64,000 bases of DNA from Thalassobacillus devorans. Its GTDB lineage: Bacteria > Bacillota > Bacilli > Bacillales > Halobacillaceae. The stretch lies in contig NZ_JAASRY010000001.1 of the NCBI RefSeq assembly GCF_011761345.1, positions 372,001 through 436,000 of the forward strand, written 5' to 3'. How positions within the stretch are numbered: position 1 is the stretch's first letter; every line of letters begins with the position of its first letter. Below the pieces are notes generated by a model that was given only the letters and a program-made list of their open reading frames with translations, was not told where the DNA came from and ran no database searches. Made by a program: the position numbers and the translations under genes. Shown here piece by piece: positions 43,613-53,477 of this stretch.

Positions 43613-44641
43613 TTATTGTTCAGAGCGGTACTCTTCCAGGAAGGTTTGGATATCGTTGATGATCTCCGCACCCATGGTGTCTTCCATTTTGGTGTAGACA
43701 GGTTGTACTTTTTCTTGGAAAGGTGCAACATCAGGTTCTGTGATTTCCACAAAGGAATCTTCCATTTCGTCTAACATTTCTTCGTCTTTACTTGCTGTGA
43801 ATTCATAGGAAGCATCGCGTGCTTCGTTTGCTGCTTCTTGTACAATTTTCTGCAGCTCTGGCTCCATTCCATCAAACGTACTCTGATTCATAATGAAATA
43901 AGAATAGTAGTACGTGAAGTTCAGCATGGCTAAATGGTCCTGGACTTCGTGGAATTTCGTTTCGTAAATAGCGTCAAGCGGGTTGAATTGACCGTCGACA
44001 ACTCCTTGGGACAGGGCCAGATAAACTTCTGTGAATGGCATGGTAGAAACAGAGCTTCCCAGTGTCTTGAATGTTTCAATCAAACTTACATCGTTAGGGG
44101 AACGCATTTTCAACCCTTTCAAGTCTTCGGGTTTATTGATTGGTTGTTTATTGTTTGTGATTTGAGCAAATCCGAGTTCTACATCGGATAGAACTTTTAA
44201 GCCGTGTTCTTGTCCTTTTTCCTTAAGCTTGTCTCCAATTTCGCTATCGAGAATCGCATGAGCTTCATCGAAGTCTTTTACTAAGAAAGGGAGCGAAAGT
44301 GCCGCATATTCTGGAACGGTGTTAGCCATCATGTTGGCACCGGCAATCTGCATATCGAGGGCGCCGACTTGAACCGATTCGATCATTTCCTGAGCGCTTC
44401 CCAACTCTTCGTTCGGGTATATTTCGACTGTAATGGCACCGTCTGTTTCTGCTTCTACGACTTCTTTGAATTTCTTGGCAGCTACGTCACGTACAGAACC
44501 TTCAACGGTATTAAAACCGATCTTCCATGTTCTTTCTTCAAATTCTCCATCTTCTGTTCCGGAAGCATTATCGCCACCACATGCAGCAAGGATAATGACG
44601 AGCGCGACCATCAGGAAGGACAACTTTTTCATCTTATGCAC
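43613..44641 (-). CDS. TRAP transporter substrate-binding lipoprotein (DctP)
   Basis: A 342-aa protein with a signal peptide ending in the lipobox ILAACG. The DctP fold is indicated by AAKKFKEVVEAETDGAITV, the GALDMQIAG segment, and the LKGLKMRSPND motif whose Arg contacts the substrate carboxylate. FTEVYLALSQGVVDGQFNP is typical of the hinge region. It binds an organic acid or amido acid outside the cell. Two M20 hydrolases in the same operon suggest an N-acyl or N-carbamoyl amino acid. The region 44642-44785 upstream separates it from its probable regulator. Confidence 0.92.
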   Translation of the reverse strand: MHKMKKLSFLMVALVIILAACGGDNASGTEDGEFEERTWKIGFNTVEGSVRDVAAKKFKEVVEAETDGAITVEIYPNEELGSAQEMIESVQVGALDMQIAGANMMANTVPEYAALSLPFLVKDFDEAHAILDSEIGDKLKEKGQEHGLKVLSDVELGFAQITNNKQPINKPEDLKGLKMRSPNDVSLIETFKTLGSSVSTMPFTEVYLALSQGVVDGQFNPLDAIYETKFHEVQDHLAMLNFTYYYSYFIMNQSTFDGMEPELQKIVQEAANEARDASYEFTASKDEEMLDEMEDSFVEITEPDVAPFQEKVQPVYTKMEDTMGAEIINDIQTFLEEYRSEQ

Positions 44642-44785
44642 TCCTTAATTGTGATTGTTTTGTGAATATTTAAATTTATTGTAACGGAACTGTCATAATA
44701 AAAAATGATGGGAATGCACAAAAAATGGGATGATTTTTTGAATTTTAAACAAATGGAATGCATAAACACGGATTCTTATGTGTTT

Positions 44786-46873
44786 TTATACGTTAAGCCA
44801 TTCTTCTTTGGTATCGAGCAAATTCATAATGTTCCATGACATTCGGAGGTGAAAGATGACTTCGGCATCACGTATGTCCGCAGATAATAGCTGGCTGATT
44901 CTTTTCAGTCTGTAGTTTAACGTGTTGGTGTGCAGGTGGAGTTTTTCAGCGACTTCTTTTAAATTTTGGTGGTTGAATAAATATTCTTCCAGTGTCTCGA
45001 GTAATTCTTGTTTGTTTTGTTTGGTATAGTCCATCAGTGGCTTCACTTGATCGACTACAAATTGATGAAGTTCCTCTTCTGAATTGTTCATCATCATCTT
45101 AGCGACACCCACTTCCCTGTATGTCATCCGCTGGTTCGGTCGCTTATGACGGTTAAAGATTTCAATGCAGTACCATACGTCTTTAAATGATTTTCGGATT
45201 TCTTCCAGACTAGTCAAGCGCCCAATTGCATAAGAAAAAGTCTGCTCTTTAAAGTGTTTTTTTATATAGTGGTCCATCTGGTTTAAAAAGTGTTCCATTT
45301 GTTGCCGGACAGATTCTTCATCGGTATTGGTAGGAAAACCGATAAGCCCCCTCAGGCCATTATTCCGCTTGAAAATGATGCTGGTGGTAAAGAAATTAGA
45401 TATGAAAGTCTCTACCCGGTGGTACAGATTTTTGATATCCCGGAATCCCCACTTCTCATTGGTTTTTGCAGGGTCAATATGCAGCCCGAAAAATAGATAA
45501 GACTTTTGATCGCTCAGTCCGAGTAATTTTGCCTGTTCAATCAGAACATTGATATCCACTTTTCCTTGAATGTCTTCGAGAAACTCCCCTTGTATCCGTT
45601 GTTTTGTTTCAAAAACAGCTTCTTGCTTCAACAGCTCAATGGCAATGATGTTCTGCGCTTCCTCAATCAGCATTTTTTCAAGATGATCCAGCGGTAGTTC
45701 TTTGTTAGGAATCACTAGGAATCCTCTTGGGTCCATTCTCGTTACAATAGGTATCACGAGGATGCCGTGTTCTCTAAGTGATGTCGGCTGCATCAATTTT
45801 GGTGTCAACGATTCCAAAAAAGGCGGCAGGCTGGCATCAAATGGAACCTCGCCTCCTTTATAGGAGGACACCAGATGTCTGAATTCATCGTAAAGGAAAA
45901 CAGGGGTCTTCACTCGTTTACCAATGAAATCAATAATCGGATCCATCCCTTGCTGTTCAATAGCAATCTCCATCAATTGGTTATGGTTATGCTGTGTTTC
46001 TTCCAGGGTTTGATTTTTCAGTTGGATGTCATGATTCAACTTCATCAGTTTGTCGGCTTGATTTTCGAGTTCGGTAAAAAGGGAAGCGCGATGGACAGCA
46101 AACGCAGCCTGATTACAAATCGCTTTCAAGAGATCGAGGTCCTCATCGGTGAAATTCCCTGTTTGACGAAACGAATTGATACTGATTACACCGATACACT
46201 CCTCCTGGATAATCAGCGGGCAGCACATGGCACTTTGTGCTTTTAGCCTCTTCCCATCTTTAATCGGGGTGGAGGCATAAAAATGCTTCCAATTCTCCTC
46301 TGACATAGATGCCATTCCTTCATACACTTCACCGGTATGATGGAAGATTTGCGGACGTTTCGTCTGGAATGTCATTCCTGTCAATGACTCTCCTGGTTTA
46401 AAGCGGATGTGTTGTAAATGTTCCCAATTGAACCCACGCGTAACGCGAGGGAGCAGGATGTCCTGTTTTTCTTCATATATATATAGACTGCAGGAATCAG
46501 AAATAGGTAATACTTCCATGGCCATATCCATGATTCTTCGTAATACATCATCAAGCCTCTGATAGAGGGACAGGGTTCTGGACAAATTCAGCAAAAGGTC
46601 TTTCACTTTATGGTCGCGGCTTACATTAGCGGCCATTAGCTGGAGCTGGCCTTCGATGAATTGTTTGAATTCCTTTGTTGGTTCTGCACTGTCAAGTGAA
46701 ACACTATAAAGGTCATACTCTATAGTAGTGAGGGTGGATGGTTTATTTACTTGATGCTCTTTTGTATAAACTTTTTTATCTTTATAAAAAATAGTGACTT
46801 TCGCTAGATCACATGAACTGGCAGCTGCATATTGAATGATCGAATCGGTAAGTAATTGATAAACCTTGCTCAT
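44786..46873 (-). CDS. GAF-domain PucR/CdaR-type transcriptional regulator
   Basis: A 695-aa protein. Residues about 100-265 form a GAF domain (LYIYEEKQDILLPR, RFKPGESLTGMTFQTKRPQ, CCPLIIQEECIGVISI). A short coiled segment (270-305) follows. The C-terminus (about 630-690) has the PucR HTH: VAEKLHLHTNTLNYRLKRISQLL. PucR-type proteins activate catabolic and uptake genes, often of nitrogen compounds. It lies directly upstream of the TRAP/M20 operon on the same strand, and I infer that it is its regulator. Confidence 0.85.
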   Translation of the reverse strand: MSKVYQLLTDSIIQYAAASSCDLAKVTIFYKDKKVYTKEHQVNKPSTLTTIEYDLYSVSLDSAEPTKEFKQFIEGQLQLMAANVSRDHKVKDLLLNLSRTLSLYQRLDDVLRRIMDMAMEVLPISDSCSLYIYEEKQDILLPRVTRGFNWEHLQHIRFKPGESLTGMTFQTKRPQIFHHTGEVYEGMASMSEENWKHFYASTPIKDGKRLKAQSAMCCPLIIQEECIGVISINSFRQTGNFTDEDLDLLKAICNQAAFAVHRASLFTELENQADKLMKLNHDIQLKNQTLEETQHNHNQLMEIAIEQQGMDPIIDFIGKRVKTPVFLYDEFRHLVSSYKGGEVPFDASLPPFLESLTPKLMQPTSLREHGILVIPIVTRMDPRGFLVIPNKELPLDHLEKMLIEEAQNIIAIELLKQEAVFETKQRIQGEFLEDIQGKVDINVLIEQAKLLGLSDQKSYLFFGLHIDPAKTNEKWGFRDIKNLYHRVETFISNFFTTSIIFKRNNGLRGLIGFPTNTDEESVRQQMEHFLNQMDHYIKKHFKEQTFSYAIGRLTSLEEIRKSFKDVWYCIEIFNRHKRPNQRMTYREVGVAKMMMNNSEEELHQFVVDQVKPLMDYTKQNKQELLETLEEYLFNHQNLKEVAEKLHLHTNTLNYRLKRISQLLSADIRDAEVIFHLRMSWNIMNLLDTKEEWLNV

Positions 46874-47067
46874 ATGAATCCTCCCCGAAATGTTTGTGTT
46901 TATTTTATCATGTACGAAGTTTGAGGATTTTACTTACATTTATTGGTGTGGATAGAAAAATATTTAGGAGGGGATCGGAAGCAAATAACACGGCGAAAGG
47001 GGTCTTGCTCTTTTTGTCGAAGTATGGAAAGATGAATATAGGTTCATTTTTCAAAGGAGGCAAAAGC

Positions 47068-47484
47068 GTGACTTGTAAACTCAAAGAATTCGAAAATAGT
47101 ATCATTGCTGAACACCTTCATCGTGCGCTGATTAAAATGGACGGCGTGGAATATGATGATAGCGCCCAGGGGCCGACCATCGGTTATCGCTTAAGCAGGC
47201 AGAAATTCCAGTTCGCAACGCTGCATGGTGGGAAGGCGTATCAGTCACTTGTTTTACATATGGATCCAGGCAACCCGGACTCACGGATTGGCAAAGAAAA
47301 GCAACAGGAGGTCCAGGAGGTACTGGATTTTGATATCGCAAACTGTCGAAGTCACCTTTTGAAACGTCATGAAGTTTATATTCCTTTTGAGAAGCTGGAT
47401 TGTTTGAATGCTCTTGTCTGCATTCAGCCGTTTATTAATGAAGCAATGGAAGTACAGGAGAAAGAAGGAAGGATAGTGGTTTAA
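47068..47484 (+). CDS. Hypothetical protein (138 aa)
   Basis: Translated from GTG 47068, because AAAGGAGG sits 7 nt before it; an upstream frame from 46894 has no such site. The protein is soluble, with FATLHGGKAYQSLVLHMDPGN and a C-terminal YIPFEKLDCLNALVCIQPFINEAM. The latter resembles the end of YjbR/DUF5655-like small folds, but I do not claim a family. It is monocistronic, with its own terminator overlapping the stop. Confidence 0.65.
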   Translation: MTCKLKEFENSIIAEHLHRALIKMDGVEYDDSAQGPTIGYRLSRQKFQFATLHGGKAYQSLVLHMDPGNPDSRIGKEKQQEVQEVLDFDIANCRSHLLKRHEVYIPFEKLDCLNALVCIQPFINEAMEVQEKEGRIVV

Positions 47485-47500
47485 TCCTTCCTTCTTTTTT
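47464..47500 (+). terminator. Terminator overlapping a stop codon
   Basis: GAAGGAAGGAT/ATCCTTCCTTC, an 11-bp stem, then TTTTTT. The stem starts inside the coding sequence and the stop lies at the end of the loop. Confidence 0.88.
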
Positions 47501-47616
47501 GTAATAGAAGATTTAAGGTATAAGTATACATTTGCACAAAAATGGATCATTAGCGGAATGATGAAATGATTACTCTAGTAACTGTACGCGTTCAGAAGAA
47601 GGGAGAGTGTTTTCTA

Positions 47617-49299
47617 ATGAGTCGAAAATGGTGGAAAGAAAGTGTTGTGTATCAAATTTATCCAAGAAGCTTTAATGATAGCAACGATGATGGTGTCGGT
47701 GATATCCCTGGGATTATCGAAAAACTGGATTATCTGAAGGAGTTAGGGATAGATGTCATTTGGCTCTCTCCTGTCTATGACTCTCCTAATGACGATAACG
47801 GTTATGATATCCGTGATTACAAAAAAGTCCTGGGTGAGTTCGGTACGATGGAAGATTTGGAGACTTTGCTTGATGAAGTTCACAACCGTGATATGAAACT
47901 GATCATGGACCTGGTGGTCAATCATACATCAGATGAACATCAGTGGTTCAAGGAAGCTAAGCAATCGAAGGACAGCCCGTATCGTGATTATTATATTTGG
48001 CGTTCTGGTAAAGAAGGCAAAGAACCGACCAACTGGGAATCGGCATTCAGTGGTTCTGCCTGGGAATATAATGAGGCGACAGGGGATTATTACTTGCATT
48101 TATTCTCCAAAAAGCAGCCAGATCTGAACTGGGAAAATCCAGATTTACGCGCGGAAATTTACGATATGATGCGATGGTGGCTGGATCGTGGTATTGACGG
48201 CTTCCGTATGGATGTTATCAATTTCATCTCTAAAGACCAAAGCTATCCCGATGCAGAAGTGGAAGAAGGAAAACAGTATGGGAGTGGCGCGCCGTATTTC
48301 ATGAATGGGCCAAAAATCCATGACTATCTTCAAGAAATGAATGAGCAGGTGCTATCTGGTTATGATGTGATGACCGTCGGGGAAATGCCTGGGGTTACAC
48401 CTGAGGAAGGAGCATTATACACGGGGGAGGATCGCGATGAACTGAATATGGTGTTCAATTTTGACCATGTCGATCTGGACTCTGGACCTGGTGGTAAATG
48501 GGATGTGAAATCATGGTCTCTCGTAGAACTGAAGGAAATCTTCACAAGATGGCAAAACCAGCTTGCTGAAGATGGCTGGAACAGTTTGTATTGGAATAAC
48601 CATGATCAGCCAAGGGTAGTTTCCCGGTTTGGTAATGATTCAGAGGAGTATCGTGAACTGTCCGCGAAAATGCTGGCGACAACCCTTCATATGCTGAAAG
48701 GGACGCCCTATATTTATCAAGGCGAAGAGCTTGGTATGACTAATGTGAAATTCTCAAACATTGATGAATACCGAGACATTGAAACCTTGAATATGTATAA
48801 AGAAAAAGTAGAACAAGGTGCCGATCCGGATGAAGTGATGGAAGCTATCTACATCAAAGGCAGGGACAATGCTCGTACCCCTATGCAGTGGGATGCAAGC
48901 GAAAATGGAGGTTTTACAAAAGGAGAACCCTGGCTTGCAGTAAATCCAAACTTTGAGAAAATCAATGCGGAACAAGAACTGCAAAACCCAGCATCTGTTT
49001 TCTACTATTACCAAAAATTAATTCAGCTGCGTAAAGAGTACGACATTATTGTGTATGGAGATTATGACTTGATTTTGGGTGATCACAAGGATATCTATGC
49101 CTACACTCGGACGCTTGGAGATGAAAAGCTGCTGGTGATGAGCAATTTCTCTGGTGAGAAGGTGGAGTTCGAGTTACCTGAAAACATCCATTACCAAAAT
49201 AAAAAACTGCTGATCAGCAACTACGATGTAGAAGAAAATGAAGACATATCTTCTGTTCCATTGAAGCAGTATGAAACGCGTTGCTATCTGTTGAAATAA
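47617..49299 (+). CDS. malL: Oligo-1,6-glucosidase / alpha-glucosidase (GH13)
   Basis: A 560-aa GH13 enzyme from ATG 47617 (GGGAGAG site). The N-terminal WWKESVVYQIYPRSF is typical of this group. Catalytic residues are Asp199 (FRMDV, nucleophile), Glu256 (TVGEMPG, acid) and Asp330 (NHDQPR). These positions agree almost exactly with the B. cereus oligo-1,6-glucosidase. TVGEMPG rather than TVGEMSST argues against trehalose-6-phosphate hydrolase. It is cytosolic, without a signal peptide, and splits isomaltose, maltose or sucrose-type sugars. No transporter or regulator is adjacent. Confidence 0.9.
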   Translation: MSRKWWKESVVYQIYPRSFNDSNDDGVGDIPGIIEKLDYLKELGIDVIWLSPVYDSPNDDNGYDIRDYKKVLGEFGTMEDLETLLDEVHNRDMKLIMDLVVNHTSDEHQWFKEAKQSKDSPYRDYYIWRSGKEGKEPTNWESAFSGSAWEYNEATGDYYLHLFSKKQPDLNWENPDLRAEIYDMMRWWLDRGIDGFRMDVINFISKDQSYPDAEVEEGKQYGSGAPYFMNGPKIHDYLQEMNEQVLSGYDVMTVGEMPGVTPEEGALYTGEDRDELNMVFNFDHVDLDSGPGGKWDVKSWSLVELKEIFTRWQNQLAEDGWNSLYWNNHDQPRVVSRFGNDSEEYRELSAKMLATTLHMLKGTPYIYQGEELGMTNVKFSNIDEYRDIETLNMYKEKVEQGADPDEVMEAIYIKGRDNARTPMQWDASENGGFTKGEPWLAVNPNFEKINAEQELQNPASVFYYYQKLIQLRKEYDIIVYGDYDLILGDHKDIYAYTRTLGDEKLLVMSNFSGEKVEFELPENIHYQNKKLLISNYDVEENEDISSVPLKQYETRCYLLK

Positions 49300-49309
49300 T
49301 TTAAATGAC

Positions 49310-49359
49310 GTGCCTGATCCCCATTACGCTAATGCTTTAGCATGCTGGGGGTCAGGCAC
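49310..49359. repeat. REP-like palindromic element, copy 7
   Basis: Stem GTGCCTGATCCCC/GGGGGTCAGGCAC, core GCTAATGCTTTAGC. It lies 10 bp past the malL stop and may act as its terminator. Confidence 0.85.
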
Positions 49360-49489
49360 TTGTTTTGTGTTAACAGAAGAATTGATTATCCAGGAAAGAT
49401 AAATAATAATAAATGGTGCCTCCCGCTCTTTTTTAATCGAGTGAATTCCTATGGATAATAAATATGTTTCTAGAAAAGGTGAAGTTTAT

Positions 49490-50530
49490 ATGAAAGCAGT
49501 GCAAGTAACAGGATATGGGGACGTAGATAAGTTAAAAGTAGTCGACATTCCGATACCTGAACCGAATGAAAAGGAAGTCTTGGTGAAAGTTAAGGCATGT
49601 GCCATTAATAATACGGAAATCTGGATGAGAGAAGGTGCCTATGGTACGGGTTCTAAATCTGGCTGGCGACCTGAAGGAGTACAATTCCCCCGTATACCTG
49701 GATCAGATATAACTGGTGAGATCGTTAAAGTTGGTGATCAAGTAGACCAAGACATGGCAGGGAAAAAGGTAGTATTGTTTCCTTTTACTTCTACTGGAGA
49801 AGAAGGGAGCGAACACATCTCGGAGGACATGTCCTTTATCGGATCGGAATACGATGGGGGTTATGCGGAATATGTGGTATGGCCAGCTGACCTTTGTTTT
49901 GATATGCCTCTTGCTGATTATTCAGAGAGTGCCGTTTTTTCCGTAAGCGGGTTAACGGCTTGGCATATGGTACAACAAATACAGATTCAACCTGGAGAAA
50001 CGGTTATGGTAACTGGGGCAAATGGTGGCGTCGGATCATTAAATGTCCAAATTGCCTCTAAAGTGTTTGGGGCTAAAGTTATTGCGATTATTGGTGACTT
50101 GAATGGTGAGGAGGCAATGAAGGAATTAGGGGCGACACATGTATTATCCTATAGATCCGATAATCTTGCCGAAGAGATTTTAGAGGCGAATGGAGGGCCG
50201 ATCGACTCCGTGCTTGATGTGGTAGGGGATGCTTTGTTTCCCACATCTCTTCAAGTATTGAAAAAAGGTGGCAAGTTCTGTATCTCAGGGTCTGCTGGTG
50301 GCCAGAAGACAAATCTGGATTTTAGAACATTGTATCTCAAACATATTACCATGTATGGATCGGTGCTGGGGACAAGGTCAGAGTTTAAAGATATGCTTAA
50401 GGCGATAGCTGAAGGGAAAATAAAGCCAGTCATCGACAAAAGCTTTCCTTTAGAAGAGGCCAAAGAAGCTCAAGTATATTTTAAAAACAAGGGGAAATTA
50501 GGAAAAATCTTATTACTACCTGAAGAATAA
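49490..50530 (+). CDS. Zinc-type alcohol dehydrogenase/quinone oxidoreductase (MDR) family
   Basis: A 346-aa MDR-superfamily protein from ATG 49490 (AAAAGGTGAAG site). An N-terminal GroES-like domain with CAINNTEIWMREG and RIPGSDITGEIVKVGDQV is followed by a Rossmann domain, VMVTGANGGVGSLNVQIA. No cysteines of the structural zinc loop are seen, so it is probably a zinc-free quinone oxidoreductase-like reductase using NADPH. The physiological substrate is unknown. It is transcribed alone. Confidence 0.82.
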   Translation: MKAVQVTGYGDVDKLKVVDIPIPEPNEKEVLVKVKACAINNTEIWMREGAYGTGSKSGWRPEGVQFPRIPGSDITGEIVKVGDQVDQDMAGKKVVLFPFTSTGEEGSEHISEDMSFIGSEYDGGYAEYVVWPADLCFDMPLADYSESAVFSVSGLTAWHMVQQIQIQPGETVMVTGANGGVGSLNVQIASKVFGAKVIAIIGDLNGEEAMKELGATHVLSYRSDNLAEEILEANGGPIDSVLDVVGDALFPTSLQVLKKGGKFCISGSAGGQKTNLDFRTLYLKHITMYGSVLGTRSEFKDMLKAIAEGKIKPVIDKSFPLEEAKEAQVYFKNKGKLGKILLLPEE

Positions 50531-50664
50531 TTCCATTCGTTTCATTGAGTATAAATTTGAGTAAAGCTACACGCTTTTAGAAAAACATAGAGACTTAGAA
50601 TTACTCGAACAATTATCTAAATAAAACTTTAATATTCTGGGCAACATTAGACAGAGGTGATTAT

Positions 50665-51669
50665 ATGGATAAAGAAGAATTAAAACTCACATCTGCTGAA
50701 ATAGGAACATTGTGGGGAGAGTATGTAAACGGAACTGCCGTTGATATTGTAAATAAATATATGCTGTCCATTATAGAAGATGAGAAGATAAAAGAAATCT
50801 TCGAAGATGCAATAAAAATTTTCGGTAATCAAAAGCAACAAATAAAATGGTTTATTGAAAACGAGGGATTCCCAGTACCAGTTGGATTTTCAGAATCAGA
50901 CCTTAATAGAGGCACCAAAAGATTGTTTTCTGACATATTTTGTTTGCACTATTTGCATATTATGACGTTGCACGGTTTAATTGGCCATACTACATCACTT
51001 AGTTCTTCTGTTAGAAGGGATTTAAGACATTTCTATGAATCAGCTAGTAATGATGCTATGAGTATGTATCAGCGAACTACTGATTTACTATTGGAGAAGG
51101 GACATTTTCAAAGGGACCCTTACTTTTACCCTGAAAAAAAACCAGAATTTGTTTCAGGTCAACAATTTATTAATGGCTTTTCAGGAGATAAACGCCCTTT
51201 AGCTGCAACAGAAATTATTGCTTTATCCCTTAATATAAAGAAGAAAATAATGGAGAAGTCACTTTCTATAGGATTTAGCCAAGTGGCACAATCAAAAGAG
51301 GTTAGAAAATTTTTAGAGAGTACACAAAATGCATCGAATCAACAAATTCAATCATTAAGTAAAATATTAAAAGGAGATAATTTGCCTGTTCCAATGTCTT
51401 GGGAGTCAGAGGTTACTTCTTCACAGGATTCACCATTTTCAGATAAGTTAATGTTGTACCACATGGGTTTTTTATTACAATCTGCCCAATCATACCATGG
51501 TGCAGGTCTAGCATCAGCAATGCGAGTAGATCTCGTAACAACTTTTGAAAAAATCATATTAAAAAATATAATGATTACAAAAGAATGGTTTAATATAATG
51601 ACCAAAAATAATTGGCTTGAACAGCCCCCACTTGCTCCGAATAGAAAGGACATAGCAAAAGATAAGTAA
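50665..51669 (+). CDS. DUF3231 protein, two-domain, spore-coat-like
   Basis: A 334-aa all-helical protein with two repeats of the same fold. The first starts LTSAEIGTLWGEYVNG and the second at about 180 with PLAATEIIALSLNIKKK. Each contains FPVPVGFSESD or LPVPMSWESEV, and a helical stretch ending in HYESASN or SAMRVDL. This is DUF3231, found mostly in spore-forming Bacillales and related in shape to CotF/ferritin-like coat proteins. AGAGGTGA precedes the ATG. The biochemical role is unknown. Confidence 0.85.
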   Translation: MDKEELKLTSAEIGTLWGEYVNGTAVDIVNKYMLSIIEDEKIKEIFEDAIKIFGNQKQQIKWFIENEGFPVPVGFSESDLNRGTKRLFSDIFCLHYLHIMTLHGLIGHTTSLSSSVRRDLRHFYESASNDAMSMYQRTTDLLLEKGHFQRDPYFYPEKKPEFVSGQQFINGFSGDKRPLAATEIIALSLNIKKKIMEKSLSIGFSQVAQSKEVRKFLESTQNASNQQIQSLSKILKGDNLPVPMSWESEVTSSQDSPFSDKLMLYHMGFLLQSAQSYHGAGLASAMRVDLVTTFEKIILKNIMITKEWFNIMTKNNWLEQPPLAPNRKDIAKDK

Positions 51670-51712
51670 ATAGAGCTACTGATAGATAAGGCTTAGCAAA
51701 TTAGGTGAAGTT

Positions 51713-52204
51713 ATGGGAATTGGTTATTCTAAAAAAAGTAACAAATTAGAAGTTTTATTATGGAGTATTGCTTTGCCGGGCTTTGGACAATTGCTAAACG
51801 GAAAATATATAAAAGGAATACTGCTAGTTAGCTTGGAGCTTCTTATTAATGTTATGGGAAACTTTAATAAAGTCATTGTTTTGAGTTTTAATTTTAAGAT
51901 TGAGGAAGCAATCGCTGAAACCAATTATATGTGGCTTATGTTTTATCCGTGTTTATATTTCTTTTCTATTTGGGATGCATATAAGGATGCTGGTGGGGGA
52001 AAGGACAAATCCTTTGCCTATTTGCCTCTTGTATTCTCGGCCTACTTTGTTACAACAGGCCTGATATTTTCGCCTGAATTCACATTTTTTGGATACTTAA
52101 TGGGTCCGATATGGCTGCCTATATTATTCTTGCCGATTGGTTTAGGTATAGGGGTAATCATAAGAAGGATATTGTTGAAAATATATTCAAAGGAAACAAT
52201 CTGA
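51713..52204 (+). CDS. Small membrane protein (163 aa), TM2-like start
   Basis: Starts EVLLWSIALPGFGQLLNGKYIKGILLV, a pattern of small integral membrane proteins of the TM2 type, with about four hydrophobic segments in all. No function is known. It lies 43 bp past DUF3231, which may be co-transcribed. Confidence 0.65.
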   Translation: MGIGYSKKSNKLEVLLWSIALPGFGQLLNGKYIKGILLVSLELLINVMGNFNKVIVLSFNFKIEEAIAETNYMWLMFYPCLYFFSIWDAYKDAGGGKDKSFAYLPLVFSAYFVTTGLIFSPEFTFFGYLMGPIWLPILFLPIGLGIGVIIRRILLKIYSKETI

Positions 52205-52420
52205 ACATACATTCTTTTGTTGTATAAACAGCATCCAATGGAGGGAGCATGTGTTTGTTTCTTCTTTAAATATTAAAATACGGGTGCTTTTGGTGGTTCA
52301 GTACAAAATACACTTTTTCCTAAATCCAAACCTTTCTCTAGTTGAGTAGTTATGAGAAAACTTATGTTATATTCAATATCTTGGTGTTTTTGCAAATATC
52401 TCAAATTCAAATCTTCATGA

Positions 52421-52458
52421 AAAGGGGGCGATTGTTCAACAGAAGCAATCGCTTTTTT
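52421..52458 (+). terminator. Rho-independent-type hairpin
   Basis: GCGATTG (52429-52435) pairs with CAATCGC (52446-52452), followed by a T run. It lies in the 1.27-kb gap 52205-53477. Confidence 0.7.
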
Positions 52459-52857
52459 AAAAGGGCAGAATAATGGAAGACTCAGTTTCGAGGTATTTAT
52501 ACATTCATAGAATCTATCTTAGTAATTTTTTAAAAATAATATTACATTATTATTTCAAAATTGGAGTAAATGAAAAAGGAGTAGGGTATCAGCAAAATGG
52601 GAAGTAGCATTTGGGGGAAAAGGCTCTAATACTAAAAAGAGAGTATGCTTTTAAGTGAAAAAGGTTCTTTTTAAGCTAATTAGGGGTTAACCTTATTAAA
52701 AGAACCTGTATGAGTTTTAAGATAAAAGTGGTGTTCGACAGGTAAAGCTGAGGAAATTGAATCCTTAATGGTGAGTAATGCTTAAGTTTTGCTTCGTTCG
52801 CTTCTCCGCTTTTACCGTACATTATTAAGAGGGGAGAGGAAGAAATAAGCTGGCTAA
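52459..52857. other. Gene-free stretch
   Basis: No ORF of support. An inverted repeat AGGTTCTTTT/AAAAGAACCT (about 52663-52707) encloses a TTAAGCTAATTAGGGG segment; it may be a hairpin remnant. The sequence is AT-rich, and otherwise I see nothing. Confidence 0.4.
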
Positions 52858-53019
52858 GATCAACGATTTAGAGAAAAAATTGAATTATTAAGAAAGAAAA
52901 TGTATCAAACGTACGAAAATAACCCCCAGGATTCCCAAATACTAGCTATTTCCCAATCGCTGGATGAGCTTTTAAATGAACTGGACCGATGTCTACGTGA
53001 AAAAAGTAATAAAAAGTGA
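52858..53019 (+). pseudogene. Spo0E-like sporulation phosphatase, probably frameshifted or non-standard start
   Basis: The frame reads IELLRKKMYQTYENN, then SQILAISQSLDELLNELDRCL, ending NKK. This is the Spo0E-like aspartyl-phosphatase fold with its SQSLD signature; such proteins dephosphorylate Spo0A~P and hold back sporulation. The conserved IELLRKK opening lies upstream of the only ATG (52900). No ATG/GTG/TTG exists between it and the stop at 52855. Another frame reads a sensible start (CTG-GCT-AAG-ATC-AAC) shifting by one A in the run at 52874-52879, so a one-base slip is likely. If ATG 52900 is used, a 39-aa form would be made. Confidence 0.6.
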
Positions 53020-53100
53020 ATCAGTCTAGTAGTTTTTACAGTTCCTAGCGTTCTGTGTACAGCCTTTTCCTTGGGTTAAGGTTACTCTATTTCGTACGTT

Positions 53101-53142
53101 AAAACCCAATACCCTAGGTAATACCCAGGTATTGGGTTTTTA
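53101..53142. terminator. Strong terminator
   Basis: AAAACCCAATAC/GTATTGGGTTTT, a 12-bp stem, with T-rich run downstream. It follows the Spo0E-like frame. Confidence 0.85.
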
Positions 53143-53477
53143 TTCTTTTATGTAAGGAGTCCACTTCACTTTGATATTTATCCTAATTTATTAATATAAA
53201 TTATATTTTTAATTCGATTAACGGGTACTTTAATGTAATAATCTATATGCACAAAAGCTCTTCAATTATGCAACGGTTGTATGTTGAAGGTCTTTTACAT
53301 GAAAAAATATACTGCCATTTCAAACATGGACTAAATGCCAAATCCAATATGTTAATATTGATATGAAAAAGTGTAACGGGTGAAACTGATGCTACATAAC
53401 ACTATTTATCAAAAAAACTGAAAGCTAAATAGTGAAGAAAAGCTATTAATTTTTGATGTATAAAGAGGAGAGTTTCT

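Noticed and set aside
47617-49299. Trehalose-6-phosphate hydrolase (TreA)
   Set aside because: The TVGEMPG acid segment and residue spacing match oligo-1,6-glucosidase, and no tre genes are adjacent.
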